This document shows positions 1-8,275 of a DNA stretch of 42,816 nt, piece by piece; within the stretch, counting starts at the first letter, position 1, and each line of letters begins with the position of its first letter. The notes below the pieces were generated by a model. That model saw only the letters and a list, made by a program, of their open reading frames with translations, did no database searches and had not been told where the DNA came from. Both the position numbers and the translations under genes were made by a program. Source of the stretch: Anaerolineae bacterium (GTDB taxonomy: Bacteria > Chloroflexota > Anaerolineae > Anaerolineales > Villigracilaceae); assembly GCA_018648685.1 (NCBI GenBank), contig JABGQT010000083.1, positions 1 to 42,816 on the forward strand. The letters are read 5' to 3'.

Positions 1-205
1 GTGTGAATTGATAAAAAATATCGCTTTGCTTCAATGCACTGATAAATGAACTCATTTTTTTACTCCAAGGGGATACCTTTCGTAGTTTAGCATATTTGAA
101 TAACACCTGCAACACTTTTTTAGGATTTGAAAACTCGTCCCGCTCTTGAAAAAGGCTTGCCTCTGCCCCAATAAATGACTTTGTGCCCCGTTGGATGTTA
201 CCGTT
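1..205. other. No supported gene; AT-rich left edge
   Basis: The left edge is AT-rich. One minus-strand frame is open for 70 codons but has low-complexity, non-protein-like content and no ribosome binding site, so I do not call it. Nothing else is recognisable before the terminator that follows. Confidence 0.6.
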
Positions 206-212
206 AAAAAAA

Positions 213-245
213 AACACAGCTCCATCTTAATAATGGAGCTGTGTT
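213..245 (-). terminator. Rho-independent terminator of the export operon
   Basis: A perfect 13-bp stem (213-225 with 233-245, containing ACAGCTCCAT) encloses a 7-nt loop. On the minus strand it is followed by a run of nine T (plus-strand A at 206-214). It lies 35 bp past the stop codon of the adaptor gene, as expected for the end of the TetR-ABC-adaptor operon. Confidence 0.93.
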
Positions 246-279
246 CAGTTAGACTATTTCTCACAGAGAGAAGAAAGGA

Positions 280-1437
280 CTATTCTGTCAAGAAAGTGAC
301 TTCTACCGTCATTCCCCAGCGCAGTGCGGCGTCAAACTCATCCAAACGGATATTGACGGCATAGACAATATCTCCAGCCTGTGTCGTGAAAGATTGTCCA
401 ATACTTTCTACACGCCCGTCTAAGACAAGCTCTGGCAATGCGTCGGGGCTAACCTCTATCGCCTGACCTTCACTGATCTTGACCACTTCTAACTCTGTTA
501 AGTCACTGGTTTCAACATAGAACTCCGAAAAATCGGCGATTTGGGCTGCCCATAGCTCTGCCCCTATTAGTTGACCGACTTCTACATTAATGTCGGTAAT
601 CGTGCCATCAAAGGGAGCTTTCAACTCGTAAGCATCCAGAGCGTTCTCTGCCGCTGCGACCTGGGCTTTAGCGTTAGATAATTGAGCTTCGAGCAATGCT
701 TTTTCATCGGGATCAAGCCCATCGCCCGCGCGTGATTCGTAGTCGCGCTTGGCTTCAGATTCTGCTGCAAGAGCGGCATCCAAATCAGCGCGGATGGCAT
801 CCAACTCCCGGATCACCTCTTCCAGATCACGGCGAGCTTCATTCACATCTTCTTGAGCATCATCCAGATCATCTTTGGCATTTTTTCTTTTGGTATTGTC
901 TTTATCCAAGTCTGCATATTTATCAAATTCATCTTGCGCATCTTGGAGGTCTTCTTCAAAATCACTGAGGTCGGCTTGGGCATCTTCGACATCATCTTCG
1001 AGGTCATCGGTATTCAGTTTTTCCCATTCGCGCTCGGCTTCTGCGCGAGCGATTTGGGCATCCATATAAACTTGCCACGCATTTGCCGTTGTTAACCCAC
1101 CCGTGCGCACAAAGTCATCGTAGGCTTGTTGCGCGCTGGTTAACTCAAGCTCAGCAGCCCGGAGGGAGGCTTCTGCCTGCTCTTGGTCGGCAAGACGAAT
1201 AATGACCTGCCCTTTGGCAACTTCTTCACCTTCGGTAACCAAAATCTTATCGACTGTACCGCGCGCAGAGAAATTAAGCCGTACATCTTGCGCGGGGAGA
1301 ATATGCCCCTCGGCAACGACATAATCCAGACTTAAGGGCGCAATCGGCTCAATCGCAGGAGCTTCTTCTGTGCCACAGGCACTAAGAGTAAAAACTAAAG
1401 CTATGCTCAGTAAAAATAGTATTGTTGTTTTTTTCAT
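280..1437 (-). CDS. HlyD/MacA-type periplasmic adaptor lipoprotein of an ABC export system
   Basis: This 385-residue protein has a lipoprotein signal peptide (hydrophobic residues 6-18, lipobox LSAC with Cys21). A short beta/lipoyl-like segment follows around residues 40-80 (LNFSARGTVDKILVTEGEEV). A very long acidic, Ala/Glu/Asp-rich coiled coil covers roughly 80-265. The second lipoyl half and beta-barrel come after it (YELKAPFDGTITDINVEVGQ, about 270-385). This is the layout of membrane fusion proteins that join an inner-membrane transporter to an outer partner or substrate. It is the last gene of the operon behind the FtsX permease, 86 bp away, and ends in a strong terminator. The hairpin is unusually long and charged. 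Substrate is unknown. Confidence 0.9.
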   Translation of the reverse strand: MKKTTILFLLSIALVFTLSACGTEEAPAIEPIAPLSLDYVVAEGHILPAQDVRLNFSARGTVDKILVTEGEEVAKGQVIIRLADQEQAEASLRAAELELTSAQQAYDDFVRTGGLTTANAWQVYMDAQIARAEAEREWEKLNTDDLEDDVEDAQADLSDFEEDLQDAQDEFDKYADLDKDNTKRKNAKDDLDDAQEDVNEARRDLEEVIRELDAIRADLDAALAAESEAKRDYESRAGDGLDPDEKALLEAQLSNAKAQVAAAENALDAYELKAPFDGTITDINVEVGQLIGAELWAAQIADFSEFYVETSDLTELEVVKISEGQAIEVSPDALPELVLDGRVESIGQSFTTQAGDIVYAVNIRLDEFDAALRWGMTVEVTFLTE

Positions 1438-1523
1438 TTTCTTTTCCTTTTTTTTTAGACATCAAACTTCAAATTTCAGTATTTACTTTTCAGTATTCAA
1501 ATATTTTAACTTTTCAATTTCTT

Positions 1524-3956
1524 TTATTCATATGCCAAGACTTCACGAATAGTAAGGCGTGCTGCGCTTCGCGCGGGGATCACGCTTGCCAAAACAGAGA
1601 GCAAAATAACCAGGCCCAACCAGATGAAATATCCCATTGGGGTAAAAATGACCGCAATCGGGGTTTCAAAAATTGCGGTGCTTACAATCCACGATAATCC
1701 ATAAGTAAAGGGAACCGCAAGAACAATGCCTAAACCAAAGGAGATCATGCCAATTAACAACCCTTCTATAATCACCATGCGGATAATTTCCCAATCAGTG
1801 GCACCAATAGCACGCATAATACCGATTTCACGCGTTCGCTCAAGCACGTTCATGCTCATCGTGCCAGCCAAACCCATCGAGCCAACGACTGCGGTTAATA
1901 ACGCCATAATAAGTAAGAAGCTAATTAAAATATCGAGGCTTTCAGAAGCACTATCCAGCGTAGAAAGTCCTGGGGTCGCTTCTTGAACGTGAAACCCACT
2001 CTCACGGAAATACGCATCCATATCTTCTGCCATCATCTCTTGATAGCCTCGATCATGCTGCTCAGTAACGATCCTGTAGGAGAAAGACCGATTCGCCAAA
2101 TTTTGGTCTCGAGAAATATATTCATAAGGCGCATACCCAAGAATGCCTTCCATCCCGATAAATTTGAAAACCCCAACAACCTCCCAGCTTTCTTCTTTCC
2201 CATTTACTTTTAGCGGGAGATAATCTCCTACTTCAAGATCAGGGTACAAATCATAGATTCCTTCGCTAATAGTGAGCTTCTTTTTATCATCCGCTTCGAT
2301 CCATCGCCCAGCTACCATTAGAGGATTGACCAAATCACTTCCAGCGGGAGGAGCTAAAAGGCTTACATTATCGGCAGTTGAACCATCTGGGTACAAAATA
2401 TCTGCGCCAGAGAAAGCCCAACCTTCTACATGAGTCACACGTGGATCTTGGCGCGCAAATTGCTCAATTTCGCTGACTCGATAAGGGGTATCAAAGTCAA
2501 GAGTTACATCGGCAAGGAAATAATTACCGACATCTTTCACATATTCATGCAGCGTCACACGTACATTGAAAACCGAGATAAAAGTTGCCCCACCCATCGT
2601 GAGCGTGAAAAGAGTCAACATCAACCGGCCACGTCGCCTAAATGTATTTCGCAGTGAAACAAGTAAAGGACGCTGGATGCGGATACCTCGATCTGCCAGA
2701 ATACGTGTGACTTTGAGCTGAATCTCATCTATACGCGATTCCTTATTCGCTCCCCCTTCAGCTTGCTCACTGGTTTCTCCAGACGTATCGCCACTGATAG
2801 CTTTTTGTACCGTTACACGTGAACCCTTAATAACTGGCACAAATCCTGCAATAAGCGGAACAAGCAACCCAACCGCAATTTGGATAAAGAAGGAAAGCGG
2901 GACAATTCTATAACCGAGCAACAGAAATCCCATCTTATTCGCAATGAACTGCGCCAAAGCATAGGCACCCTGCCCACCTAAGGGAACAGCAACCAGTAAA
3001 GAAAGAACCCCAAAAGCTAAGAGGAGAATAAGATACATTCTAAAAATAATCTTATCGCGCCCACCGATCAGTTTCATCACACCAATATGGCGAAGATGCT
3101 GGGTAAGCAAAGCACTGAGCGTATTCGCGATCAAAGAACTGGAGAGGAAAACAATCAGCACGCCCAACGCCATCAAAATGCCCAAGACCGCATTGATCGT
3201 AGACTCAAGCGGGTGCTGATGAGTCAGCGAGCGGAATGTGCGCCCAACTTCATAATCATTTTTCTCGATCTTTTCTTTCAGCGCTGATAAAACAATATTA
3301 ATATGATTGTCATCATCCTGGCCTATTTCTACAGTTGCAAAAACACGATTGAAAAGCTCAGGTTGATCGAAAAGTTTGAGTGTATCTGTAGAAATATAAG
3401 CGAGTGGCGGCGCAAGAAAATCGACAGCACCTGTAGAAGAATCCTGCACAATGCCGGCGACATAAATGGTCTTGATGCTATTATCGCGGAGTTGCACCTC
3501 GAGGGTTTCTCCAGGGACAACATCCATTTTTTCAAGAACATCACGTTCCAAGAGTATTTCGTTCTTCAGCGGAACTATCTCTCCACTGATGGGAACAAGC
3601 AAATTAACCTCGTTCGCTTCAAAAGCCTCCATGGTAACGACATCTACTGAAGTCCATAAGGTTTCACCCAAAGGGCGGACTCGCGTATTGAAAACACGCC
3701 GCGCTTCTGCTTCTTTGATCCCATCGAATTTACGAATGGTATTGAGGAAGTCTTCGTCAAAATCATCCATCCGAATTTCTATATTCGATGGGTTATTTGC
3801 CGCGTAACTAACGCTCATATCATCAGAAATGATCCTGTATGCGCCGGCTATCACGCCAATTGCAAATACACCCACCGCAATCGAAAGAACCACCAACGTT
3901 GTGCGGGCTTTATTATCTATTAGGTCCGAAAGTACTTTTCGCCATCGAGGGCGCAT
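1524..3956 (-). CDS. ABC transporter permease with two FtsX/MacB_PCD modules
   Basis: The 810-residue polytopic protein has an N-terminal transmembrane helix (about 18-40), a large extracytoplasmic domain and three helices at about 265-375 (first FtsX domain). A further helix at about 440-460, a second extracytoplasmic domain and three C-terminal helices at about 680-800 form the second FtsX domain. The segment ERTREIGIMRAIGATDWEI is the typical FtsX/MacB coupling region. This equals two LolC/MacB-like half-permeases in one chain, so one copy should suffice to contact two ATPases. It is encoded after the two ATPases and before the adaptor. The likely role is export or extraction of a lipid, peptide or drug-like molecule. 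The exact substrate cannot be told. Confidence 0.93.
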   Translation of the reverse strand: MRPRWRKVLSDLIDNKARTTLVVLSIAVGVFAIGVIAGAYRIISDDMSVSYAANNPSNIEIRMDDFDEDFLNTIRKFDGIKEAEARRVFNTRVRPLGETLWTSVDVVTMEAFEANEVNLLVPISGEIVPLKNEILLERDVLEKMDVVPGETLEVQLRDNSIKTIYVAGIVQDSSTGAVDFLAPPLAYISTDTLKLFDQPELFNRVFATVEIGQDDDNHINIVLSALKEKIEKNDYEVGRTFRSLTHQHPLESTINAVLGILMALGVLIVFLSSSLIANTLSALLTQHLRHIGVMKLIGGRDKIIFRMYLILLLAFGVLSLLVAVPLGGQGAYALAQFIANKMGFLLLGYRIVPLSFFIQIAVGLLVPLIAGFVPVIKGSRVTVQKAISGDTSGETSEQAEGGANKESRIDEIQLKVTRILADRGIRIQRPLLVSLRNTFRRRGRLMLTLFTLTMGGATFISVFNVRVTLHEYVKDVGNYFLADVTLDFDTPYRVSEIEQFARQDPRVTHVEGWAFSGADILYPDGSTADNVSLLAPPAGSDLVNPLMVAGRWIEADDKKKLTISEGIYDLYPDLEVGDYLPLKVNGKEESWEVVGVFKFIGMEGILGYAPYEYISRDQNLANRSFSYRIVTEQHDRGYQEMMAEDMDAYFRESGFHVQEATPGLSTLDSASESLDILISFLLIMALLTAVVGSMGLAGTMSMNVLERTREIGIMRAIGATDWEIIRMVIIEGLLIGMISFGLGIVLAVPFTYGLSWIVSTAIFETPIAVIFTPMGYFIWLGLVILLSVLASVIPARSAARLTIREVLAYE

Positions 3957-4033
3957 ATTTTGCTCCGTATTTCATAGTTCCCCTCTTCTAAGGGATGTAT
4001 ATCCCGAAAGGCCAGGGTAAGGGTCAAGTAGTT

Positions 4034-4100
4034 GTGCGTTGCATCCAGCAGATGCATTGGGCACTAGTAAGCTATCGTCGCATTCAGAACTGCAACGCAC
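4034..4100. repeat. Palindromic repeat, GCATC/GATGC family, copy 1
   Basis: The element is bounded by a perfect 10-bp inverted repeat (GTGCGTTGCA at 4034-4043, TGCAACGCAC at 4091-4100). Near its left end is a small hairpin, GCATC-cagca-GATGC. It lies in the 175-bp gap between the permease and the cNMP-domain ATPase. A related element occurs at 42393-42470, and both share GTGC(A/G)TTGCATC, a short spacer and GATGC(A/G)TTG. Confidence 0.75.
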
Positions 4101-4131
4101 TCTGATGAGCACAATGCTCTTCTGTTTCTCA

Positions 4132-5286
4132 TTATTTTCTTCCAAACAATCCTTTTCTCTTCCGTCTGTCAGATTGCTTTTTCTCTTCCAACCTTTTCTG
4201 CACAATATCCCCAATCGCCTTTTCGGTTAGTGGGGATTCTGCCATGAGCCAGTTGAAATCTTCACGAGAAATAGCTAATAGCTCAACAGCATTCTCTGAG
4301 CCTGCGCGCACACTGGCAATAGATTTTCCACCACGCAACAACTCTATTTCACCGAAAAAATCATTCGTCCCAAGCTGGGAGATAACTAGATCATCTTTGC
4401 CTCGACCATGTAAAACTACATCGACATCACCTTTGGCGATCATGAAGAATTTTTCAACTGTTTGCTTACTACGGATAATTGTTTCACCTGGCTGAAAATG
4501 AACCCTCTCTACTTTATTGCTCAATTCCCTCATTAGCGGTTGTGAAAGCAAAGGCAGGGCTTGAGCAATGGTTTCATTAACCAGCACTCCATCCGAAATG
4601 ACCACTGTACGCGAGGTACGTTTGGTCATCGTTGCGTCATGCGTGACCATTACAATCGTCTTGCCACGCTCAGAAAGCTCAGTAAAGAGATCAATAATAT
4701 GATTCGCAGAGCGCGAGTCGAGATTGCCCGTCGGCTCGTCCGCAACAATGATCGGGGCATCAGTAGAAAGCGCGCGCGCAATTGCTGCGCTCTGCTGTTG
4801 GCCCGTCGAGACAGCACGCGGCAATTTTTGGGCATGCTCTTCCAGCCCGACCATACGCAATAATTCCATTGCGCGCTTAGGGCGTTCATTAACTTCGTAC
4901 ATGCCTACATAATCCATTGGGAGCATTACGTTTTCGAGCAAGTTAAGCATCGGTAGTAGTTGAAAGAACTGAAAAACAATCCCCAAATTGCGTCCGCGCC
5001 AGAGTGAGCGTTTACTTTCGCTCATGGCGTAAATATCTACGCCCTCAACGACCACTTTGCCCGTTGAGGGATGATCGATGCCGGTAAACATATTCAGCAA
5101 AGTCGATTTTCCACTGCCCGATTTACCAATTACGGCAACAAATTCGCTTTCGTGCAGGGTCAGGTCGATGCCACGCAAAGCGGTGAATTCACCGGCAGCG
5201 TTGGTAAAGGTTTTAACGACCTGCTGTATCTCTATCAGTGCTTTTCCTTTATCGGAAGCAAGTTGAGATTGAGTGTGTTCCATCAT
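4132..5286 (-). CDS. ABC ATPase with C-terminal cyclic-nucleotide-binding-like domain; degenerate signature
   Basis: Residues 15-240 are a MacB/LolD-type nucleotide-binding domain: Walker A GKSGSGKST (54-62), Walker B with Glu184 (VADEP) and switch His216. The ABC signature, normally LSGGQQQR, reads VSTGQQQS at 159-166, so the first signature Gly and the Arg are changed. Residues about 245-368 form a cNMP-binding (CAP_ED) fold (FQPGETIIRS, FFGEIELL). The phosphate-cassette Arg, normally PRxA, is replaced by KSIAS, so nucleotide binding is doubtful. The start overlaps the previous ATPase stop by ATGA, which implies translational coupling and probably a heterodimer with it on the double permease. 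The fusion is clear; the regulatory role is inferred. Confidence 0.92.
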   Translation of the reverse strand: MMEHTQSQLASDKGKALIEIQQVVKTFTNAAGEFTALRGIDLTLHESEFVAVIGKSGSGKSTLLNMFTGIDHPSTGKVVVEGVDIYAMSESKRSLWRGRNLGIVFQFFQLLPMLNLLENVMLPMDYVGMYEVNERPKRAMELLRMVGLEEHAQKLPRAVSTGQQQSAAIARALSTDAPIIVADEPTGNLDSRSANHIIDLFTELSERGKTIVMVTHDATMTKRTSRTVVISDGVLVNETIAQALPLLSQPLMRELSNKVERVHFQPGETIIRSKQTVEKFFMIAKGDVDVVLHGRGKDDLVISQLGTNDFFGEIELLRGGKSIASVRAGSENAVELLAISREDFNWLMAESPLTEKAIGDIVQKRLEEKKQSDRRKRKGLFGRK

Positions 5287-6002
5287 TGGATGCCTCCTTC
5301 ACTGAGCAACTCTCCATCCACAATTTCTATGTGGCGTGAGAATCTCGGCATCAATCCTTTATCATGCGTCACCATCACAATGGTACGCCCAGATTGAACG
5401 AGCCGCTCAAAAAGCTGGAAGATGTGATCCGCAGTAACGGAATCGAGGCTGCCAGTTGGTTCGTCCGCAACGATCATGGGCGGATCATTCGCGAGAGCAC
5501 GTGCTATCGCTACTCGTTGCTGCTGCCCACCTGAGATATATGCCGGTAATTTATGCGCGTGCTCAATCAACTCGACCATATCGAGCAACTCAAGGGCACG
5601 TTCGCGACTCTTGCGCGGATGATATAAGCCGCTCATATCCATTGGCATCATCACATTTTGGACAAGGGTCAGCATAGGCAAAAGTTGGAAAGATTGATAA
5701 ATAACACCCATTGTGCGTCCGCGCCATAAGGCGAGATCATTTTCGTTGAGGTTATGTAAAGAGACGCTTTCTCCGCTTGAATGGACAATGACTTCACCAG
5801 AAGTGAGTTCGTCAACACCGGTAAACATATTCAGCAGGGTTGATTTCCCCGCACCGGATTTTCCAATAATGCCAAGAAATTCGCCACGTTCAATACTTAG
5901 ATTGATCGTTTTTAGCGCGGGGAAAACACCCGCTTCGCTTTGGTAGTTTTTGACTACATCGCGGAGTTGGATGAGAGGGAAGGTTTGGGTAGAAGTTGTC
6001 AT
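5283..6002 (-). CDS. ABC transporter ATPase, MacB/LolD type
   Basis: This 239-residue nucleotide-binding domain has every canonical motif: Walker [10 protein letters not shown] (47-55), Q-loop around 103, signature ISGGQQQR (156-163), Walker B MIVADEP with Glu181, D-loop SLD and switch His213. The length is usual for LolD/MacB ATPases. It begins 10 bp after the TetR stop and overlaps the next ATPase by 4 bp. It is the catalytically complete partner of the degenerate ATPase and would power the FtsX-type permease downstream. Confidence 0.95.
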   Translation of the reverse strand: MTTSTQTFPLIQLRDVVKNYQSEAGVFPALKTINLSIERGEFLGIIGKSGAGKSTLLNMFTGVDELTSGEVIVHSSGESVSLHNLNENDLALWRGRTMGVIYQSFQLLPMLTLVQNVMMPMDMSGLYHPRKSRERALELLDMVELIEHAHKLPAYISGGQQQRVAIARALANDPPMIVADEPTGSLDSVTADHIFQLFERLVQSGRTIVMVTHDKGLMPRFSRHIEIVDGELLSEGGIQ

Positions 6003-6012
6003 TTTTATATTT

Positions 6013-6594
6013 CTATTTACTCGTCAGCGCTAAAAAGGTCGGCTGAATAATTAGTTCGGTAAAAATTTCGCCCATTTTTTCTGCAGAATGGGGCATATCG
6101 TTTTCTAGCCACCAACGCATGAGACCAAATGTCGCAGCGATGATGTGGTTTGCCGCAACGGGGATGGAGATATTGATATTCGGCAAACCGCTTAGAAGTT
6201 CTTCATTTTTTTTGCGTGCCATTTTCATCACAGGTTCAAGGACAAAACTCAAGTTATCGTCCAAAAGAAGGACACGGAAAATCTTGGGGCTTTCTTGAAT
6301 ATGCTTGAAAAGTGTTGAGCCACTTTCTCGCGAAATTTCAATATGATCTGCATTAGCTTCATAGACTTGGGGGAGGTCAAGAATATCGTAGAGTTCATAG
6401 ACTCTTTCTTGGACAATTTCAATGAATAATTCATCCAGCCCATCATAATGTCGAAAGAAAGTACGGTAGCCAATATCGGCGCGTTCGGTCACGTCCTGGA
6501 TAGTGATATTTTTATACCCTTTCTCCAACACGAGGGCGATTAATGCCTCACCCAATAATTTTTGTGTTCTGCGTATACGACGATCTTTGCTCAT
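6013..6594 (-). CDS. TetR/AcrR family transcriptional regulator
   Basis: The protein is 193 residues from ATG at 6594. An upstream in-frame ATG would add 24 atypical residues, so the inner start just before MSKDRRIRRTQK is preferred. The N-terminal helix-turn-helix (about 8-55) has the TetR pattern: KGYKNITIQDVTERADIGYRT spans the recognition helix, followed by FFRHYDGLDELF. The C-terminal ligand domain is all-helical and diverged. It is first in the operon, 10 bp before the ABC ATPases, and a 21-bp palindrome lies just upstream of it. It probably represses its own export operon until a substrate binds. Confidence 0.92.
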   Translation of the reverse strand: MSKDRRIRRTQKLLGEALIALVLEKGYKNITIQDVTERADIGYRTFFRHYDGLDELFIEIVQERVYELYDILDLPQVYEANADHIEISRESGSTLFKHIQESPKIFRVLLLDDNLSFVLEPVMKMARKKNEELLSGLPNINISIPVAANHIIAATFGLMRWWLENDMPHSAEKMGEIFTELIIQPTFLALTSK

Positions 6595-6617
6595 TTTTTT
6601 TGGCTCTCTATGCGCTA

Positions 6618-6638
6618 TATGGCAATCAATGCGCCATA
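6618..6638. promoter_or_regulatory. Putative TetR operator
   Basis: A perfect inverted repeat, TATGGC-N9-GCCATA, lies 24-44 bp upstream of the TetR start codon. Size and position fit an autoregulatory TetR-family operator for the whole export operon. Binding is inferred. Confidence 0.5.
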
Positions 6639-6677
6639 CTTTATCATGGAGGAAGAAAGATGTCAAGGAAAAAGAAA

Positions 6678-6704
6678 AACCCCGAAATGAATTATTTCGG
6701 AGTT
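6678..6704 (-). terminator. Intrinsic terminator downstream of the first PCu(A)C gene
   Basis: An 11-bp stem (6678-6688 with 6694-6704, core CCGAAAT/ATTTCGG) has one position that forms a G-U pair on the minus strand. T-rich sequence follows on the minus strand. The plus strand also has a T-run after it, so it may work in both directions and insulate the copper cluster from the TetR operon. Confidence 0.8.
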
Positions 6705-6800
6705 GCTTTTTTTACCCAGAATCACAAAGACGCGTACCATTGATACGCGCCTGTGTTGCATTGAGGAAATGCTTTAGATGGAGTCTAAAATTCGCTACTC

Positions 6801-7247
6801 CTATTCTTCTCGTATTTCGGATTCTACGGTCATTTTGCCTGATTTTTCAAATTCCAACTCAACCGTTACAACCTGACCAACTTCGAGTTTTTCAAATAAG
6901 CCAATGAACATGACGTGTTTGCCACCCGGTTTTAATTCAACAGAGCCACCAGCGGGGATAACGTATCCTTCTTCAACGTGGAACATTTTCATCACGCCAT
7001 CGTCCATGGTCATATCGTGAAGCTCAACGACTTCAGAGACATTGCTCGTTGCATTGATCAGCCTGTCATCTTCACTGCCTGTATTTTCGATCAGGAAATA
7101 AGTTGCGCCATTTCCCGCTGTCATCGGGGAGGGGCGTCCCCAAACGCCAGAAACTTCGATCTGGGGTCCTTCAGGGGCAGATTGGCAGGCGGATAAGCCA
7201 AGGGCGATGAGCGCAATGCTCAAGACAACAAAAAGTACTTTCTTCAT
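6801..7247 (-). CDS. PCu(A)C family periplasmic copper chaperone (lipoprotein)
   Basis: The protein is 148 residues from ATG at 7247, chosen because AGGAG sits just upstream and the signal peptide begins there. Lipobox LSAC gives Cys21. The PCu(A)C (DUF461) fold carries the copper ligands: His77 with Met88 (HDMTMDDGVMKM), then His111-x-Met113 (GKHVM), close to the family motif H(M)X10MX21HXM. In other bacteria such proteins deliver Cu(I) to the CuA site of cytochrome c oxidase together with Sco. Here Sco genes and a second PCu(A)C lie within 6 kb. It follows the NosL-like regulator by 47 bp and may be co-transcribed with it. Confidence 0.93.
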   Translation of the reverse strand: MKKVLFVVLSIALIALGLSACQSAPEGPQIEVSGVWGRPSPMTAGNGATYFLIENTGSEDDRLINATSNVSEVVELHDMTMDDGVMKMFHVEEGYVIPAGGSVELKPGGKHVMFIGLFEKLEVGQVVTVELEFEKSGKMTVESEIREE

Positions 7248-7272
7248 TTTTTCTTCTCCTAAGTTTTTTGTT

Positions 7273-7293
7273 ATCAGGGCAATGCGCCCTGAT
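7273..7293. repeat. Hairpin between the NosL-HTH regulator and the PCu(A)C gene
   Basis: A perfect 8-bp stem, ATCAGGGC-aatgc-GCCCTGAT, begins 2 bp past the regulator stop. No T-run follows on the minus strand, so it is more likely an attenuating or mRNA-stabilising hairpin than a full terminator. Confidence 0.6.
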
Positions 7294-7294
7294 T

Positions 7295-7861
7295 TCACAT
7301 ATTTCGTGGTGGGGCGTGGGTGCTGCTCAGAAAAGATTTGGCTTCTGAGAAGTTCATCATCTCACCGCCAAAACCTTGTTGAAAACGTTCTGCATCTTCT
7401 GTGGATGCAAATGCGATCACAGCGGGAGAGCAGCAAGTTTTTAGATCTGCTTTGATGAGATAAGTTGCCTGAAGGGCGTTGACTTTGTTCCCATGCAGGA
7501 AGTCGGTTGCCAAAATGAGCGTTGGGTTTTGCATATTCAGCATCATCAAGCCACAATGCGGACAACAGGCTTGCTTGCTGCTCTCATCATCGAATTGGAG
7601 AACGAAAGCAAGCTGTTCCCGTACGATTTGTTGGCACATCGGGCAAGCGGAGGCGTACTCTGTTGCCGGAGCAGTAGTGGGGCGTAGGATAGCACCACCG
7701 TGAACCTTAACGACTGCGCCATCATCGGCGAGTTTGTCGAGGTCGCGGTGGATGGTCATCGTGGAAACAGAAAGAAGCTCAGATAACTCTTGTATGGAGC
7801 AGGATTCTCTTTCTGAGAGACAATCTAGAATTTTTTGTTGGCGCTGATAAGCAGTTGACAT
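7295..7861 (-). CDS. DeoR-type HTH fused to a NosL-like Cys-rich domain; probable copper-responsive regulator
   Basis: The protein has 188 residues. Residues 1-58 are a DeoR-family winged HTH (QRQQKILDCLSERE, SVSTMTIHRDLDKLADDGAV, VHGGA). A sugar-phosphate sensor domain would normally follow, but residues 70-175 resemble NosL, the Cu(I) lipoprotein of nitrous oxide reductase maturation. They contain CPMC (73-76), CCPHCGLMM (99-107) and the NosL-like tail CCSPAVIAFAS..DAERFQQGFGG (143-166). There is no signal peptide, so it is cytoplasmic. Seven Cys and several Met could bind Cu(I) or another soft metal. The flanking genes are copper chaperones. A TGTTAT-N8-ATAACA palindrome lies in its promoter. 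The domain architecture is seen directly; metal sensing is inferred. Confidence 0.85.
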   Translation of the reverse strand: MSTAYQRQQKILDCLSERESCSIQELSELLSVSTMTIHRDLDKLADDGAVVKVHGGAILRPTTAPATEYASACPMCQQIVREQLAFVLQFDDESSKQACCPHCGLMMLNMQNPTLILATDFLHGNKVNALQATYLIKADLKTCCSPAVIAFASTEDAERFQQGFGGEMMNFSEAKSFLSSTHAPPRNM

Positions 7862-7881
7862 TTTTTCACCTTGTTAGATTT

Positions 7882-7901
7882 TGTTATCATTTGCCATAAC
7901 A
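7882..7901. promoter_or_regulatory. Putative operator of the DeoR-NosL regulator
   Basis: TGTTAT-N8-ATAACA lies 20 bp upstream of the regulator start codon. E. coli DeoR-type operators have similar TGTTA/TAACA half-sites. A lone TGTTAT half-site also occurs at 7269-7274, just before the downstream PCu(A)C gene. Confidence 0.5.
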
Positions 7902-7969
7902 GGACAAATTGTACCTGAATTTTACAGATACGGCAAATGTTTACTGAATTGGTTAAGGATTGATGCAGG

Positions 7970-8275
7970 CGTGCATCGCACCAACTTCGACAAGCAGATA
8001 CTAATCGACAAGCATTTTGCCCATTGAAGAGAAGATTCTTATCGTTTTGGTGCGATCTTGTGCCCTTTGGGTACGCACCCTCGCGAATATAGCCGCTTAT
8101 AAAAAAAGGGCGGAGTCCAATGTCTCCAGACATTGGGTTTGGAAAGCAAAAATCTGGAGATTTCTGACTCCGTGATAGGCGGGGCTTTTTAAAGGGTATT
8201 TTCTTTTCATCGGGGAGATGTTTATTAAGCGGTAGCAAGCCTAAAACGGGGGCGGGCAATCCATCCCCTTAAAGT
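7970..8275. other. Non-coding stretch with several nested inverted repeats
   Basis: This region has no convincing gene; one 144-codon minus-strand frame has non-protein-like content. It holds ATCGCACCAA (7975-7984) paired with TTGGTGCGAT (8047-8056). It also holds a possible three-way junction: outer stem CGGAGTC (8111-8117)/GACTCCG (8166-8172) around hairpins CAATGTC-tcca-GACATTG (8118-8135) and AAATCT-gg-AGATTT (8150-8163). A 29-bp segment at 8227-8255 recurs with five mismatches at 13670-13698. It may be a composite palindromic repeat or a structured 5' leader of the DeoR-NosL gene. Confidence 0.5.

Noticed and set aside
52..264. 70-codon minus-strand frame at the left edge
   Set aside because: It runs through the strong terminator at 213-245 and has no protein-like features.
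7825..8259. 144-codon minus-strand frame upstream of the DeoR-NosL gene
   Set aside because: It overlaps the regulator start, has no ribosome site, runs through hairpins and reads as non-protein-like sequence.
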